DNA of 64,000 nucleotides, taken from assembly GCA_963753585.1 (NCBI GenBank), contig CAVWCU010000001.1, forward strand, positions 1,860,001 to 1,924,000, in the 5' to 3' direction. The position numbers and the translations under genes are program-made. Below the pieces are notes generated by a model. It had not been told where the DNA came from. It made no database searches and saw nothing but the letters and a program-made list of their open reading frames with translations. Shown piece after piece: positions 25,258-33,049 of the stretch (the stretch's first letter is position 1; every line of letters starts with the position of its first letter). This DNA is from VRUE01 sp963753585 (GTDB taxonomy: Bacteria; Actinomycetota; Thermoleophilia; Solirubrobacterales; 70-9).

Positions 25258-25984
25258 CCGAGGACGCCGCTGTGGATCGCGATGATCCCCCCGGCGAGAA
25301 CGGTCCAGCGGATGCGCTGCAGCCCGGCGGCGTCCATCATCTCCGCCAGGCGGAGGGGCGGCGGGAAGCTGCGCACCGATTCCGGCAGGTAGGAGTAGGC
25401 CTCCGCGTCGCCGGAGAAGGCGCCGAGCAGCGGCACGGCGCGGTCGAACCAGAGCGAGTAGAAGGTCGAGAGCGGCGGCCGGGTCGGCTGGGTGATCTCG
25501 AGCACCACCAGCCGGCCCCCGGGCGCGCAGCACGCGCGTCATCTCGCGCAGGCCGCGGTCGAGGTCGGCGAGGTTGCGAACGCCGAAACCGACCGTGACG
25601 GCATCGAAGCGGCCCGCGTCGTAGGGAAGGCTGAGGGCGTCCGCCCACTCGAAGCGCACGCCGGAGGCCTCGCGCGCACTCGCCTTCTCCCGCGCCAGGT
25701 CCAGCATCGGCTCGGAGAAGTCGCAACCGACGACATGCCCTCCGGGCGCGACCCTGCCTGCCAGCTCGAGGGCGAGATCGCCGGTGCCACAGCAGACGTC
25801 GAGGACGGAGTCCCCCGGGGAGAGCTCGGCGCGATCAGCCGCTCTTCTCTCTCCAGCGATGATGCAGACCCGCGGTCATCACCGAGTTCAGCAGGTCGTA
25901 GCGTCCGGCGACCCGATCGAACATGCGATTGACCTGCTCCGCGAACTGGGTGGATTCCCGCTGCGGCTGAGCGGTGTTAGCCAT
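25254..25984 (-). CDS. menG: Demethylmenaquinone methyltransferase (frameshifted in this sequence)
   Basis: UbiE/MenG methylates demethylmenaquinone using S-adenosylmethionine, the last step to menaquinone. The pieces in order are MANTAQPQRESTQFAEQVNR, then MFDRVAGRYDLLNSVMTAGL and HHRWREK. After a break near 25840 come DSVLDVCCGTGDLALELAG (SAM motif I), CDFSEPMLDLAR and VTVGFGVRNLADLDRGLREM. After a second break near 25520 come VVLEITQPTRPPLSTFYSLW, AYSYLPESVRSFPPP and LAGGIIAIHSG. Each break is a one-base change in a G/C run, so a sequence error is likelier than a dead gene. It overlaps the polyprenyl synthase start. Confidence 0.9.
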
Positions 25985-26003
25985 CGCGTACCAGTCTGTC
26001 AGC

Positions 26004-26705
26004 TTAGTCGAGCGAAGAGAGGAAATCGGCTAGCTCGTTGAGCTTCTTCGGCGGCAGGTCGCGGATAGGACGGCATGATGCCGGGGCCAATTTCCACCGA
26101 GCGAACGATCGCCGCGCGTGGTACCCGTTGGGCGATGTGGGTGAGTTCGGGGCCGATGCCGTGTTGCCGTTCTCGCCGATCTTGTGGCAGGCAAGGCAGC
26201 CGGCGCCGGCGACGATCTCCTTGCCGGCCTCGTAGCGCGGCGCGACCTCCATCTCGATCTCGGTCGGCGAGCCGCCGGTGGCGCCGAGGAAGGTGAGGTA
26301 GGCCATCGCGACGATCGTCATCACGCCGGCCGTCGTCGCGATCGGGCGGCGGATCGGGTTGCGCTCCGGGCCACGGTCGTAGAACGGCAACAGGAGGAGC
26401 AGGACCATGCAGATCGTCGGGATCCCGATCGTCGCGATCGGGACCAGCTCCGGCGGCTTGATCACGCGCAGGAGCTCGAAGAGGAAGAAGAAGTACCACT
26501 CCGGGCGGGGCACGTAGGTGGTCGAGGTCGGGTCCGCCTTCGGGCCCTGCTCGGCGCCGAGCACGATCGACATCGCGATGATCACGGCGACGACCAGCAG
26601 CATCATCGCCGAGTCCTTCATCACCGCGTAGGGGAAGAAGGGCTTGCCCTTCTTCTTCAGCAGCTCGTACTCCTCGAGGTATGCCTGCTTGTCGGCTGGC
26701 TTCAC
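26004..26705 (-). CDS. Cytochrome b subunit IV fused to cytochrome c (two compensating indels)
   Basis: The N-terminal part is subunit IV of a b6f-type complex: PRPEWYFFFLFELLRVIKPP (the PEWY quinol-site motif, about residues 67-70), three membrane helices, and the RGPERNP loop. The C-terminal part is a cytochrome c domain with the heme motif CLACH (about residue 170). The expected continuation (GPELTHIAQRVPRAAIVRSV, GPGIMPSY) is in another frame. The original frame returns at DLPPKKLNELADFLSSLD, so one base is missing near 26160 and one is extra near 26066. With the cytochrome b6 and Rieske genes upstream it forms the quinol-cytochrome c reductase. Confidence 0.88.
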   Translation of the reverse strand: MKPADKQAYLEEYELLKKKGKPFFPYAVMKDSAMMLLVVAVIIAMSIVLGAEQGPKADPTSTTYVPRPEWYFFFLFELLRVIKPPELVPIATIGIPTICMVLLLLLPFYDRGPERNPIRRPIATTAGVMTIVAMAYLTFLGATGGSPTEIEMEVAPRYEAGKEIVAGAGCLACHKIGENGNTASAPNSPTSPNGYHARRSFARWKLAPASCRPIRDLPPKKLNELADFLSSLD

Positions 26706-26718
26706 GCCTGATCGCCGA

Positions 26719-27597
26719 TCATCTGGCGTCCCCGTTGGCGCCGGCGTTCAGCTGGGAGGTCGGTGTGGCGGCCTTGGGCTTATCGGCCTTGAGCCAGGGC
26801 GGCGCGGTCGTGCCGAGCTTGACCACGAGATACAGGTGAGCTCCGATCAAGGCGATGATCGCGCCGGGGACGAGCAGCATGTGGATCGCGTAGAAGCGCG
26901 AGAGCGTCGTCGCCCCGAGCTCGGGCCCGGCGCGCAGGAAGTCACTTAGGTAGGGGCCGACGACCGGGCCGGTGCCGTTGATGTTGATGCCGACCACCGA
27001 GGCCCAGAAGGAACGCTGGTCGAAGGGCAGCAGGTAGCCGGTGAAGGCCATCGTCATCGTCAGGATCAGCAGCACGACGCCGATCACCCAGTTGAGCTCG
27101 CGCGGGTACTTGTAGGCGCCGAAGAAGAAGGTCCGGCCCATGTGGAGGAAGATCAGGATCACCATCACGCTCGAGCCCCACTTGTGCATCCCGTGCACGA
27201 AGGCGCCGAGGAAGACCTCGTTGTTGATGTGCGAGATCGAGGCGTAGGCCTGGGTCGTCGAGGGCGTGTAGAACATCGCCAGGAAGACGCCCGTGATCGC
27301 CTGCACGATGAAGGCGAAGAGCGTCGCCGAGCCGAGCGTGTAGAACCAGTTGGTCCCCTTCGGCACCTTGCGGTAGAGCATCCCGGTGAGGAAGCCGGAG
27401 GCGGCCGTGCGCTGGTCGACCCAGGCGAGCGCGTCGACAGGCGCTTCGACGGCGCGGTCGGTGAGCTGCTTCGTCTCGGAGGGACGCTCGGGCGGGGCCG
27501 TCTTCAGGTCCGCCGGAGCGGCGCCCTTGGCACCGTTGCCCTCGCCCGGCTTGGCCGGTTTGCGGAGCGGTGCGGGGATCAGTGAGTCGAGCTTCAT
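26719..27597 (-). CDS. Cytochrome b (b6-type) subunit of the quinol oxidising complex
   Basis: The 292-aa protein is the short, four-helix cytochrome b of the b6 type. A Pro/Ala/Lys-rich N-tail (about 60 residues) precedes FYTLGSATLFAFIVQAITG. The heme-ligand helices contain HGMHKWGSSVMVILIFLHMG and FYAIHMLLVPGAIIALIGAH, with paired His on each. The Qo-region helix is TMAFTGYLLPFDQRSFWA. The C-terminal tail is cytoplasmic. It passes electrons from menaquinol through two b hemes. Subunit IV lies 13 bp downstream and Rieske just upstream, so the operon is Rieske - b - IV/c. Confidence 0.94.
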   Translation of the reverse strand: MKLDSLIPAPLRKPAKPGEGNGAKGAAPADLKTAPPERPSETKQLTDRAVEAPVDALAWVDQRTAASGFLTGMLYRKVPKGTNWFYTLGSATLFAFIVQAITGVFLAMFYTPSTTQAYASISHINNEVFLGAFVHGMHKWGSSVMVILIFLHMGRTFFFGAYKYPRELNWVIGVVLLILTMTMAFTGYLLPFDQRSFWASVVGININGTGPVVGPYLSDFLRAGPELGATTLSRFYAIHMLLVPGAIIALIGAHLYLVVKLGTTAPPWLKADKPKAATPTSQLNAGANGDAR

Positions 27598-27610
27598 CGC
27601 CGGCTAGGCC

Positions 27611-28293
27611 TCAGCTGCTCGGTGGCGGGAAGGTGGACGGGCGGGGTGGGTACAGATACTCCCAGATGCCGCCGGTGAACTCGCCGGGGTCGCGGGCGCG
27701 GACCGGCTCCAGCTGAGAGGTGACGCTGAAGCGCGGGCCGACCTCGACCTGGCCGCCGCGGATGCGCGTCTGGAACTGGTCGAGCGGGACGCACCGGCGG
27801 GCCGCCGATCCGCTTGCCCTGGAAGTCGTAGACGCCGCCGTGGCAGGGGCAGATGAAGTTCCCGGCGGCCTCGACGTAGCGGACCGGGCAGCCGAGGTGG
27901 ACGCAGCGATTGGAGACCGCGATGACCAGGCCGGCCTCCTCGCCCAGGTCCTTTGAGCTCTTGCGGACGTAGGCGGTGGTCTTTCCGGCGTCGCCGATCC
28001 CCTCGGTCTCGGTGAAGACGACCTGGCGATAGGTGTCCTCGACGAAGTCGCTGACCGGGCCGACACGCCTCCCAGCGCTCCTTGCCGCGGTGGAAGATCG
28101 GCGCAACCGCGAAGCCGACCGCGGGCAGGATGATCGCCGCGCCGGCGACGCCGCCGAGACCCTGGGCGGCGACCGTGAAGGCACGCCGGCGCGTCATCGA
28201 CTCGCCCTCGAAATAACCGGGGGGTTTCGGTTGCGGCCGCTCCGGCCGACCGGCCGCCTCGGCTCCGTTTTGCTTGTCCGCTCCGTCGCTCAA
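27611..28293 (-). CDS. Rieske iron-sulfur protein (frameshifted in this sequence)
   Basis: The 2Fe-2S Rieske subunit takes the first electron from quinol. The N-terminus has a Tat-type signal (MTRRRAF, then a hydrophobic helix GLGGVAGAAIILPAVGF). After a break near 28065 the frame continues RVGPVSDFVEDTYRQVVFTE and the cluster motifs NRCVHLGCPVRY and FICPCHGGVYDF, with both Cys-x-His pairs. After a second break near 27795 it reads LDQFQTRIRGGQVEVGPRFS and ends WEYLYPPRPSTFPPPSS. Both shifts are single-base and the cofactor residues are intact, so the gene is probably functional. Confidence 0.9.
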
Positions 28294-28318
28294 AAACTCA
28301 CCTCAGGAAGCACGGAGT

Positions 28319-28768
28319 CTATTGACTCGCGCCGGCGGTCGCATGCTCGCCGCCGACCGCGGCGGTCGAGGCGCGCCACAGCTCCGGCACCTCGTCCTCA
28401 CGCTCCTCGGCATGGAGCTGGGCACAGCGGGCGATCAGCTCGGCGAGCACTGCCACCGCCTCCGGATCGCCGAGGGTCGCGAGCCCTTCGATCCCGAGTG
28501 CGTAGAGGTAGTCGCCTGCGAGCAGGGCGAGATCCTCGTCGTGGCCGCGCAGCAGGCGAGGCTCGCCGTAGTGCAGCAGGTAGCCCTCGCGCACCGACTC
28601 GACGACGAGCGCGTACTCGGCGGGGGCCGATGCGGCGCGGGGGCCGGCGGCGGCGAGCAGGCCAAAGACCGGCTCCTCGGCGGCCTCGACCACATGCGGA
28701 GAGATCGGCGTCTCCTCGGAGCGCAGGCGCTCGGCGAGCACGGCCAGTGCCTGGCCGGGCTCAGGCAT
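28319..28768 (-). CDS. All-helical protein of unknown function overlapping hemL
   Basis: The ATG at 28768 overlaps the hemL stop by 8 bases, so it is co-translated. The 149-aa product is Ala/Leu-rich and helical: MPEPGQALAVLAERLRSEET, EEPVFGLLAAAG, EYALVVESVREGYLLHYGEP, DLALLAGDYLYALGIEGLAT and AVAVLAELIARCAQLHAE. The segment LLAGDYLYALGIEGLA resembles helices of polyprenyl-synthase-like proteins, but no Asp-rich motif is present. I do not recognise the family. Its place between hemL and the Rieske operon suggests a tie to heme or respiratory assembly, which is only inference. Confidence 0.75.
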   Translation of the reverse strand: MPEPGQALAVLAERLRSEETPISPHVVEAAEEPVFGLLAAAGPRAASAPAEYALVVESVREGYLLHYGEPRLLRGHDEDLALLAGDYLYALGIEGLATLGDPEAVAVLAELIARCAQLHAEEREDEVPELWRASTAAVGGEHATAGASQ

Positions 28769-30023
28769 CGAGCGCCTCGGCGGCCGCTTCGAGGGTGCGG
28801 TCGATCGAGTCCTCGTCGTGGGCGAGCGAGACGAACCAGGCCTCGAACTGCGACGGGGGCGGGTAGACGCCACGGTCGAGCATCGCGCGGCAGAAGCGGG
28901 CGTGGGCGTCGAGGTCGCAGGCCGATGCGGTCGCGAAGTCGGTGACCGGCTCGGCGCTGAAGAAGAGGGTGAGAAGGCCCGGCGCGCTCGCGACCTGCAG
29001 GGGGCGCTCCTGCGCGAGGGCCATGAACCCATCGACGACACGCTCGGTCAAGTCGCGGAGGCGCTCATAGGCGTGGTCGTCGAGGCGACGCAGGGTGATC
29101 AGGCCGGCAGCGACCGCGAGCGGGTTGCCCGACAACGTGCCTGCCTGGTAGACGTCGCCGGCGGGAGCGACCCGCTCCATCAGCTCGCGCGGGCCGGCGT
29201 AGGCCGCGGCGGGCAAGCCACCGCCGAGCACCTTGCCGAGCACGGTCAGGTCGGGCTCGACCCCGTACAGCTCCTGGGCGCCGCCGCGGGCGACGCGGAA
29301 GCCGGTGATCACCTCGTCGAAGACCAGCAGCGCGCCTGCCTCCGCGGTGGCCGAGCGGAGGAACTCGAGGAATCCCTCGGCGGGCGGCACCACGCCCATG
29401 TTGGCGGCGATCGGCTCGGCCAGGACCGCGGCGACCGCGTGGTCGGCCAGGGCTCGCTCGACCGCCTCGCGGTCGTTCCAGGGCACGACGACGGTGCCGG
29501 CGGTCTGCGCCGCGGTGACCCCGGGCGTCGCCGGGATCGCCAGCGTCGCCAGCCCCGAGCCGGCGTCGGCGAGCAGGCCGTCGGAGTGCCCGTGGTAGGC
29601 GCCGGCGAACTTGACGACGACCTCGCGGCCGGTCACGGCGCGGGCGAGCCGCACGGCGCTCATCGCCGCCTCGGTGCCGGAGCTGGTCATGCGCACCATC
29701 TCGACCGAGGGCACGCGAGAGACGACCTCCTCGGCGAGCTCGACCTCGGCGGCAGTGGCGGCGCCGTAGCTGGTGCCGCCCTCGGCGACTTCGCTTACGG
29801 CAGCGACCACTTCAGGGTCGGCGTGGCCGAGGATCAGCGGCCCCCAGGAACCGACCCAGTCGAGATAGCGGTTGCCGTCGACGTCGAGGAGCTCGCAACC
29901 CTCGCCACGCTCGACGAAGATCGGCTCGCGACCGATCTGCCGCATCGCCCGCACCGGCGAGTTGACGCCGCCGGGAAGGACGCGCTGCGCACGCTCGTAG
30001 AGCTCGCCGCTACGCGTGTTCAG
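28761..30023 (-). CDS. hemL: Glutamate-1-semialdehyde 2,1-aminomutase
   Basis: HemL converts glutamate-1-semialdehyde to 5-aminolevulinate, the C5-route entry to tetrapyrroles. The best start is the CTG at 30023, which yields the family N-terminus (M)NTRSGELYERAQRVLPGGVN. There is no ATG, GTG or TTG at the right place, and a GGTGGGA stretch lies just upstream. PLP-enzyme signatures are SSGTEAAMSAVRLARAVTGR, KFAGAYHGHSDGLL, LLVFDEVITGFRVARGG and VLGKVLGGGLPAAAY (the lysine). The length is 420 aa, as expected. It overlaps the AhbA-AhbB stop by 14 bases. Confidence 0.95.
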   Translation of the reverse strand: MNTRSGELYERAQRVLPGGVNSPVRAMRQIGREPIFVERGEGCELLDVDGNRYLDWVGSWGPLILGHADPEVVAAVSEVAEGGTSYGAATAAEVELAEEVVSRVPSVEMVRMTSSGTEAAMSAVRLARAVTGREVVVKFAGAYHGHSDGLLADAGSGLATLAIPATPGVTAAQTAGTVVVPWNDREAVERALADHAVAAVLAEPIAANMGVVPPAEGFLEFLRSATAEAGALLVFDEVITGFRVARGGAQELYGVEPDLTVLGKVLGGGLPAAAYAGPRELMERVAPAGDVYQAGTLSGNPLAVAAGLITLRRLDDHAYERLRDLTERVVDGFMALAQERPLQVASAPGLLTLFFSAEPVTDFATASACDLDAHARFCRAMLDRGVYPPPSQFEAWFVSLAHDEDSIDRTLEAAAEALDA

Positions 30024-31092
30024 CTTCCCACCGGGCGTAGTCGTCGGTGAAGTAGTGCAGGCGGATCTTCTTGTACTCGGTCGAGGAGTAGAGGGTGGCG
30101 CGGTCGTCGGGGCCCATCCCGCACTCCTCGGCGATCGAGTCGAGGATCGCGTCGCACTCCTCCTTGGAGCGGCCGTGGGCCATGGTGAAGACGCTGTAGG
30201 GCCAGTCCTCATAGGTCGGGCGCTGGTAGCAGTGGGAGATGCCGCGGAAGGAGGCCATCCGCCCCCCCGTCTCCATGATCTCGTCCTCGGGCACCTTCCA
30301 GACACCCATGCCGTTCGCCGAGAAGCCGGCGCGGCGGTGGAAGAGGATCGCCGCGACACGGCGAAGCAGCTTGCGGTCGACCATGCCCCCCAGGTGCTCG
30401 AGCAGCTGCGGGGTCGTCATCCCCACCTCCGCCGCGGCCGCGTCGTAAGGGCGCTCGACCGGCTGCATCGGACCCTGGAGAGCGCGAATCACGGCGATGT
30501 CCCGCTCGTCGTAGGGCTGGGCTTCCAGCTCACGGGGCGGGGCCGCCTCGACGGCGGCGGCGAGGGCGTCGGTGCCCTTCTCCATCTCCAGGTTCATGTT
30601 GATCTTGAACAGGGTCAGGGTCGGCAGCTCCCGCATCGACTCGGCGCCAGTCTCCCGCATCAGCACCTCGAGAGTGCCGGCAAGTCCGAGCTCGGAGTCG
30701 GGCGGGGTGGCGATCGTGAACCAGAGGTTGAAGTCGTGGGTGCGCAGGTAGTTGTGGGAGACGCCCGGATGGGAGTTGACGATCTGAGCGGCCCGCTGGG
30801 GGTGCTCGGAGTCAACCTTTGCCGCGACCAGCATCGACTCGTAGCCGAGCGCGCGGGTATCGAAGATCGGCGTGATCTCGCGGATGATCCGCTCGTCGAG
30901 CAGGCGACGGGTGCGGTCCAGCACCTCGTCCAGCTCGAGCTCGGCCTCGGAGGCGACGAGCGCGAACGGCTCTGGGTCGAGCGGGAAGCTCGACTGCAGC
31001 AGGTTCATCAGCCGCTTGTCGGTCTCGTCGAGCGGGATCGCGGCGCCGTCCTTGCGGGAGCGGGCCTTGGACTGCGGCAACTTCACTGACAT
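30010..31092 (-). CDS. Siroheme decarboxylase, AhbA and AhbB modules fused
   Basis: This 360-aa protein contains two Lrp/AsnC-like modules in tandem. Module 1 (about 20-175) has a winged helix (DETDKRLMNLLQSSFPLDPE) and the siroheme decarboxylase motif SHNYLRTHDFNLWFTIATPP. Module 2 (about 190-355) has DERDIAVIRALQGPMQP, then FRGISHCYQRPTYEDWPYSV and FTMAHGRSKEECDAI. In known systems AhbA and AhbB are separate proteins that together remove two acetate carboxyls from siroheme on the alternative heme route. Here they form one chain between hemB and hemL. The start at 31092 has a GGGAG ribosome site. A role as transcription factor is less likely, given the motifs. Confidence 0.85.
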   Translation of the reverse strand: MSVKLPQSKARSRKDGAAIPLDETDKRLMNLLQSSFPLDPEPFALVASEAELELDEVLDRTRRLLDERIIREITPIFDTRALGYESMLVAAKVDSEHPQRAAQIVNSHPGVSHNYLRTHDFNLWFTIATPPDSELGLAGTLEVLMRETGAESMRELPTLTLFKINMNLEMEKGTDALAAAVEAAPPRELEAQPYDERDIAVIRALQGPMQPVERPYDAAAAEVGMTTPQLLEHLGGMVDRKLLRRVAAILFHRRAGFSANGMGVWKVPEDEIMETGGRMASFRGISHCYQRPTYEDWPYSVFTMAHGRSKEECDAILDSIAEECGMGPDDRATLYSSTEYKKIRLHYFTDDYARWEAEHA

Positions 31093-31153
31093 ATCGCGCT
31101 CCCACTCAGTCGGTCGCAAAGAATCAGATATGGATGCTCCCTCGTTCGGGTCG

Positions 31154-32122
31154 CTAGAGCCATGCCGCCGCCTCCTTTGCGTAGTAGGTGACGATCGCGT
31201 CGGCACCGGCGCGGCGGATCGAGGTCAGTGTCTCCAGCACCGCGCTGCGCTCGTCGATCCAGCCCTGCTCGGCAGCGGCCTTCAGCATCGAGTACTCGCC
31301 CGAGACGTGGTACGCCGCAAGGGGCGCCCCTGTCGCGTCCTTGACCTGCCGCACCACGTCCAGGTAGGCCGTGGCCGGCTTGACCATCAGCATGTCGGCG
31401 CCCTCTTCGAGGTCGAGCTCGGCCTCGCGCACGGCCTCGGCGGCGTTGGCGGGGTCCATCTGGTAGCCACGGCGGTCGCCGAACTCTGGGGTCGAGGAGG
31501 CCGCGTCGCGGAAGGGTCCATAGAAGGCGGAGGCGTACTTGGCGCTGTAGGCGACGATCGGGACGCCGGAGTGGCCCTCTTCGTCGAGCTGGTGGCGGAT
31601 CGTGCCGATGCGCCCGTCCATCATGTCGCTGGGAGCGACAGCGTCGGCGCCGGCCTCGGCGTGGGAGATCGCCGTTTTCGCCAGCAGCTCGACCGTAATG
31701 TCGTTGTCGACCTCACCCTCGCGGACGAAGCCGCAATGTCCGTGCGAGGTGTACTCGCAGAGGCAGACGTCGGTGATAACCGTCAGGTCCGGGTGCGCCT
31801 CCTTCAGCGCCCGCACCGCCATCTGCAGGACGCCCTCGTCGTCATAGGCGCCGGTGCCGGACTCGTCCTTGGCGGCCGGAATCCCGAAAAGCAGAACCGC
31901 TCCGATTCCCGCGCTCGCGATCTCGGTCCCCTCGCCGACCAGCTCGGAGATCGAGAACCGCTCGATGCCCGGCATCGAGGGAACCTCCTCGCGCACGCCC
32001 TCGCCGGCTACGACGAAGAGGGGCTGGATCAGGTCGGCGGGCGAGAGGTTCGTCTCGCGGACCAGGGCGCGCAGGGGCTCGGTGCGGCGCAGGCGGCGCA
32101 GGCGTGTTGCGGGGAATGGCAC
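31154..32122 (-). CDS. hemB: Delta-aminolevulinic acid dehydratase (porphobilinogen synthase)
   Basis: HemB condenses two 5-aminolevulinate molecules into porphobilinogen. The 322-aa protein shows RLRRTEPLRALVRETNLSPA, the metal-binding Cys motif DVCLCEYTSHGHCGF (the three-Cys zinc type), the first lysine region VAYSAKYASAFYGPFRDA, and the Schiff-base lysine in ADMLMVKPATAYLDVV. It is the first gene of the tetrapyrrole set (hemB, fused ahbA-ahbB, hemL, 28319 gene). A family-1 nested repeat lies 30 bp upstream of its start. Confidence 0.96.
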   Translation of the reverse strand: MPFPATRLRRLRRTEPLRALVRETNLSPADLIQPLFVVAGEGVREEVPSMPGIERFSISELVGEGTEIASAGIGAVLLFGIPAAKDESGTGAYDDEGVLQMAVRALKEAHPDLTVITDVCLCEYTSHGHCGFVREGEVDNDITVELLAKTAISHAEAGADAVAPSDMMDGRIGTIRHQLDEEGHSGVPIVAYSAKYASAFYGPFRDAASSTPEFGDRRGYQMDPANAAEAVREAELDLEEGADMLMVKPATAYLDVVRQVKDATGAPLAAYHVSGEYSMLKAAAEQGWIDERSAVLETLTSIRRAGADAIVTYYAKEAAAWL

Positions 32123-32152
32123 TGGGGCGAGTTTAGGGAAGGGCTTGGGGTA

Positions 32153-32228
32153 GGGGACGGGGAGGCCCTATCCCAGACGCGCGGCAGGAGCCGCGCTTGA
32201 GTGTCTGGGATAGGGCCTCCCCGTCCCC
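32153..32228. repeat. Family-1 nested inverted repeat, copy A (26-24-26)
   Basis: Left arm 32153-32178 and right arm 32203-32228 are perfect 26-bp complements, and the match stops exactly at both ends. The 24-nt core (32179-32202) is the hairpin GCGCGGC-AGGA-GCCGCGC followed by TTGAGT. Copies B and C have the same core base for base but different arms. It lies in the divergent spacer between hemB and the ABC transporter, so it is not simply a 3'-end terminator. Confidence 0.9.
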
Positions 32229-32308
32229 CCGCCACAGGCTTCGCTAACCGCTCAGGCTCAAGCGGTGCATAACAACCGAAAGCCGGCTGGCCGGATAGCG
32301 TTCCCCCT

Positions 32309-33049
32309 GTGGAGGCGGGGATCGGAACAGGTACGGCCGTGATCGAGGCTCGGAAGCTGGTCAAGCGCTTCGGGGAGCGTGAAGCTTTGCGGGGAGTGGA
32401 CTTCGAGGCCGCTGCTGGGGAGCTTGTGGCTGTTATTGGGCCTAACGGGGCTGGGAAGACCACACTGCTCTCGATCCTTGCTGGGATCTCTCGGGCGGAT
32501 GGTGGGGAGGTGCATGTGCCGGAGGGGGAGGTGGGCTGGGTACCGCAGCAGGCGGCCCTCTACCGGCGGTTGACGGTCGAGGAGAACTTGTTGCTTTTTG
32601 CGCGACTGGAGGGGCACGCGGATCCGGGAGCTTCGGTGGAGGGGATGCTGGAGCTGACGGGGTTGGCCGAGCGGCGGGGTGAGGTGGTCGCTCGGCTGTC
32701 GGGTGGCAACCAGCAGCGGATCAACATCGCGATCGGGCTGCTGGCGCGGCCGTCGGTGTTGCTGCTCGACGAGCCCAGCGTCGGCCTCGACCCGCGCCAG
32801 CGGGCGCGGCTGTGGGAGTTCGTCTCGGCGCTGGCGGAGACGAACGGCACCACGGTGATCTTCTCCACTCACGACATCCAGGAGGCCGAGCGCTACGGGG
32901 GGCGGCTGCTCGTGCTCGCCGACGGCGAGGCGCTCTTCGACGGCTCCCCCGACGGGCTCCTGGAGGCAGTGCGGCGTGAGGCACCTGAGGCAGCCGATCA
33001 GGACTTCGAGACCGCTTTCGTCGCCTTCCTCCACCACAGGGGCCACTGA
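32309..33049 (+). CDS. ABC transporter ATP-binding protein
   Basis: This 246-aa nucleotide-binding subunit powers the permease encoded next, whose ATG overlaps its stop. It has Walker A GPNGAGKTTLLSIL (near 47-60), Q-loop PQQAALY, signature LSGGNQQRINIAIGL, Walker B VLLLDEPSVGLDPRQ and the H-loop STHDIQEAERYG. The layout is that of exporters related to drug or Na+ efflux (CcmA class). The first about 400 bases use less biased codons (many GGG, CTT, GTG wobble choices) than the rest, which may mark a different origin or weak selection. Confidence 0.93.
   Translation: MEAGIGTGTAVIEARKLVKRFGEREALRGVDFEAAAGELVAVIGPNGAGKTTLLSILAGISRADGGEVHVPEGEVGWVPQQAALYRRLTVEENLLLFARLEGHADPGASVEGMLELTGLAERRGEVVARLSGGNQQRINIAIGLLARPSVLLLDEPSVGLDPRQRARLWEFVSALAETNGTTVIFSTHDIQEAERYGGRLLVLADGEALFDGSPDGLLEAVRREAPEAADQDFETAFVAFLHHRGH

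Noticed and set aside
24292..25707. Apparent methyltransferase-prenyl synthase fusion
   Set aside because: Arises from single-base shifts in menG; each protein has its own start and the GTGA overlap.
32153..32228. Ordinary rho-independent terminator
   Set aside because: It sits between divergent starts, has no T-run, and shares its core exactly with two distant copies.
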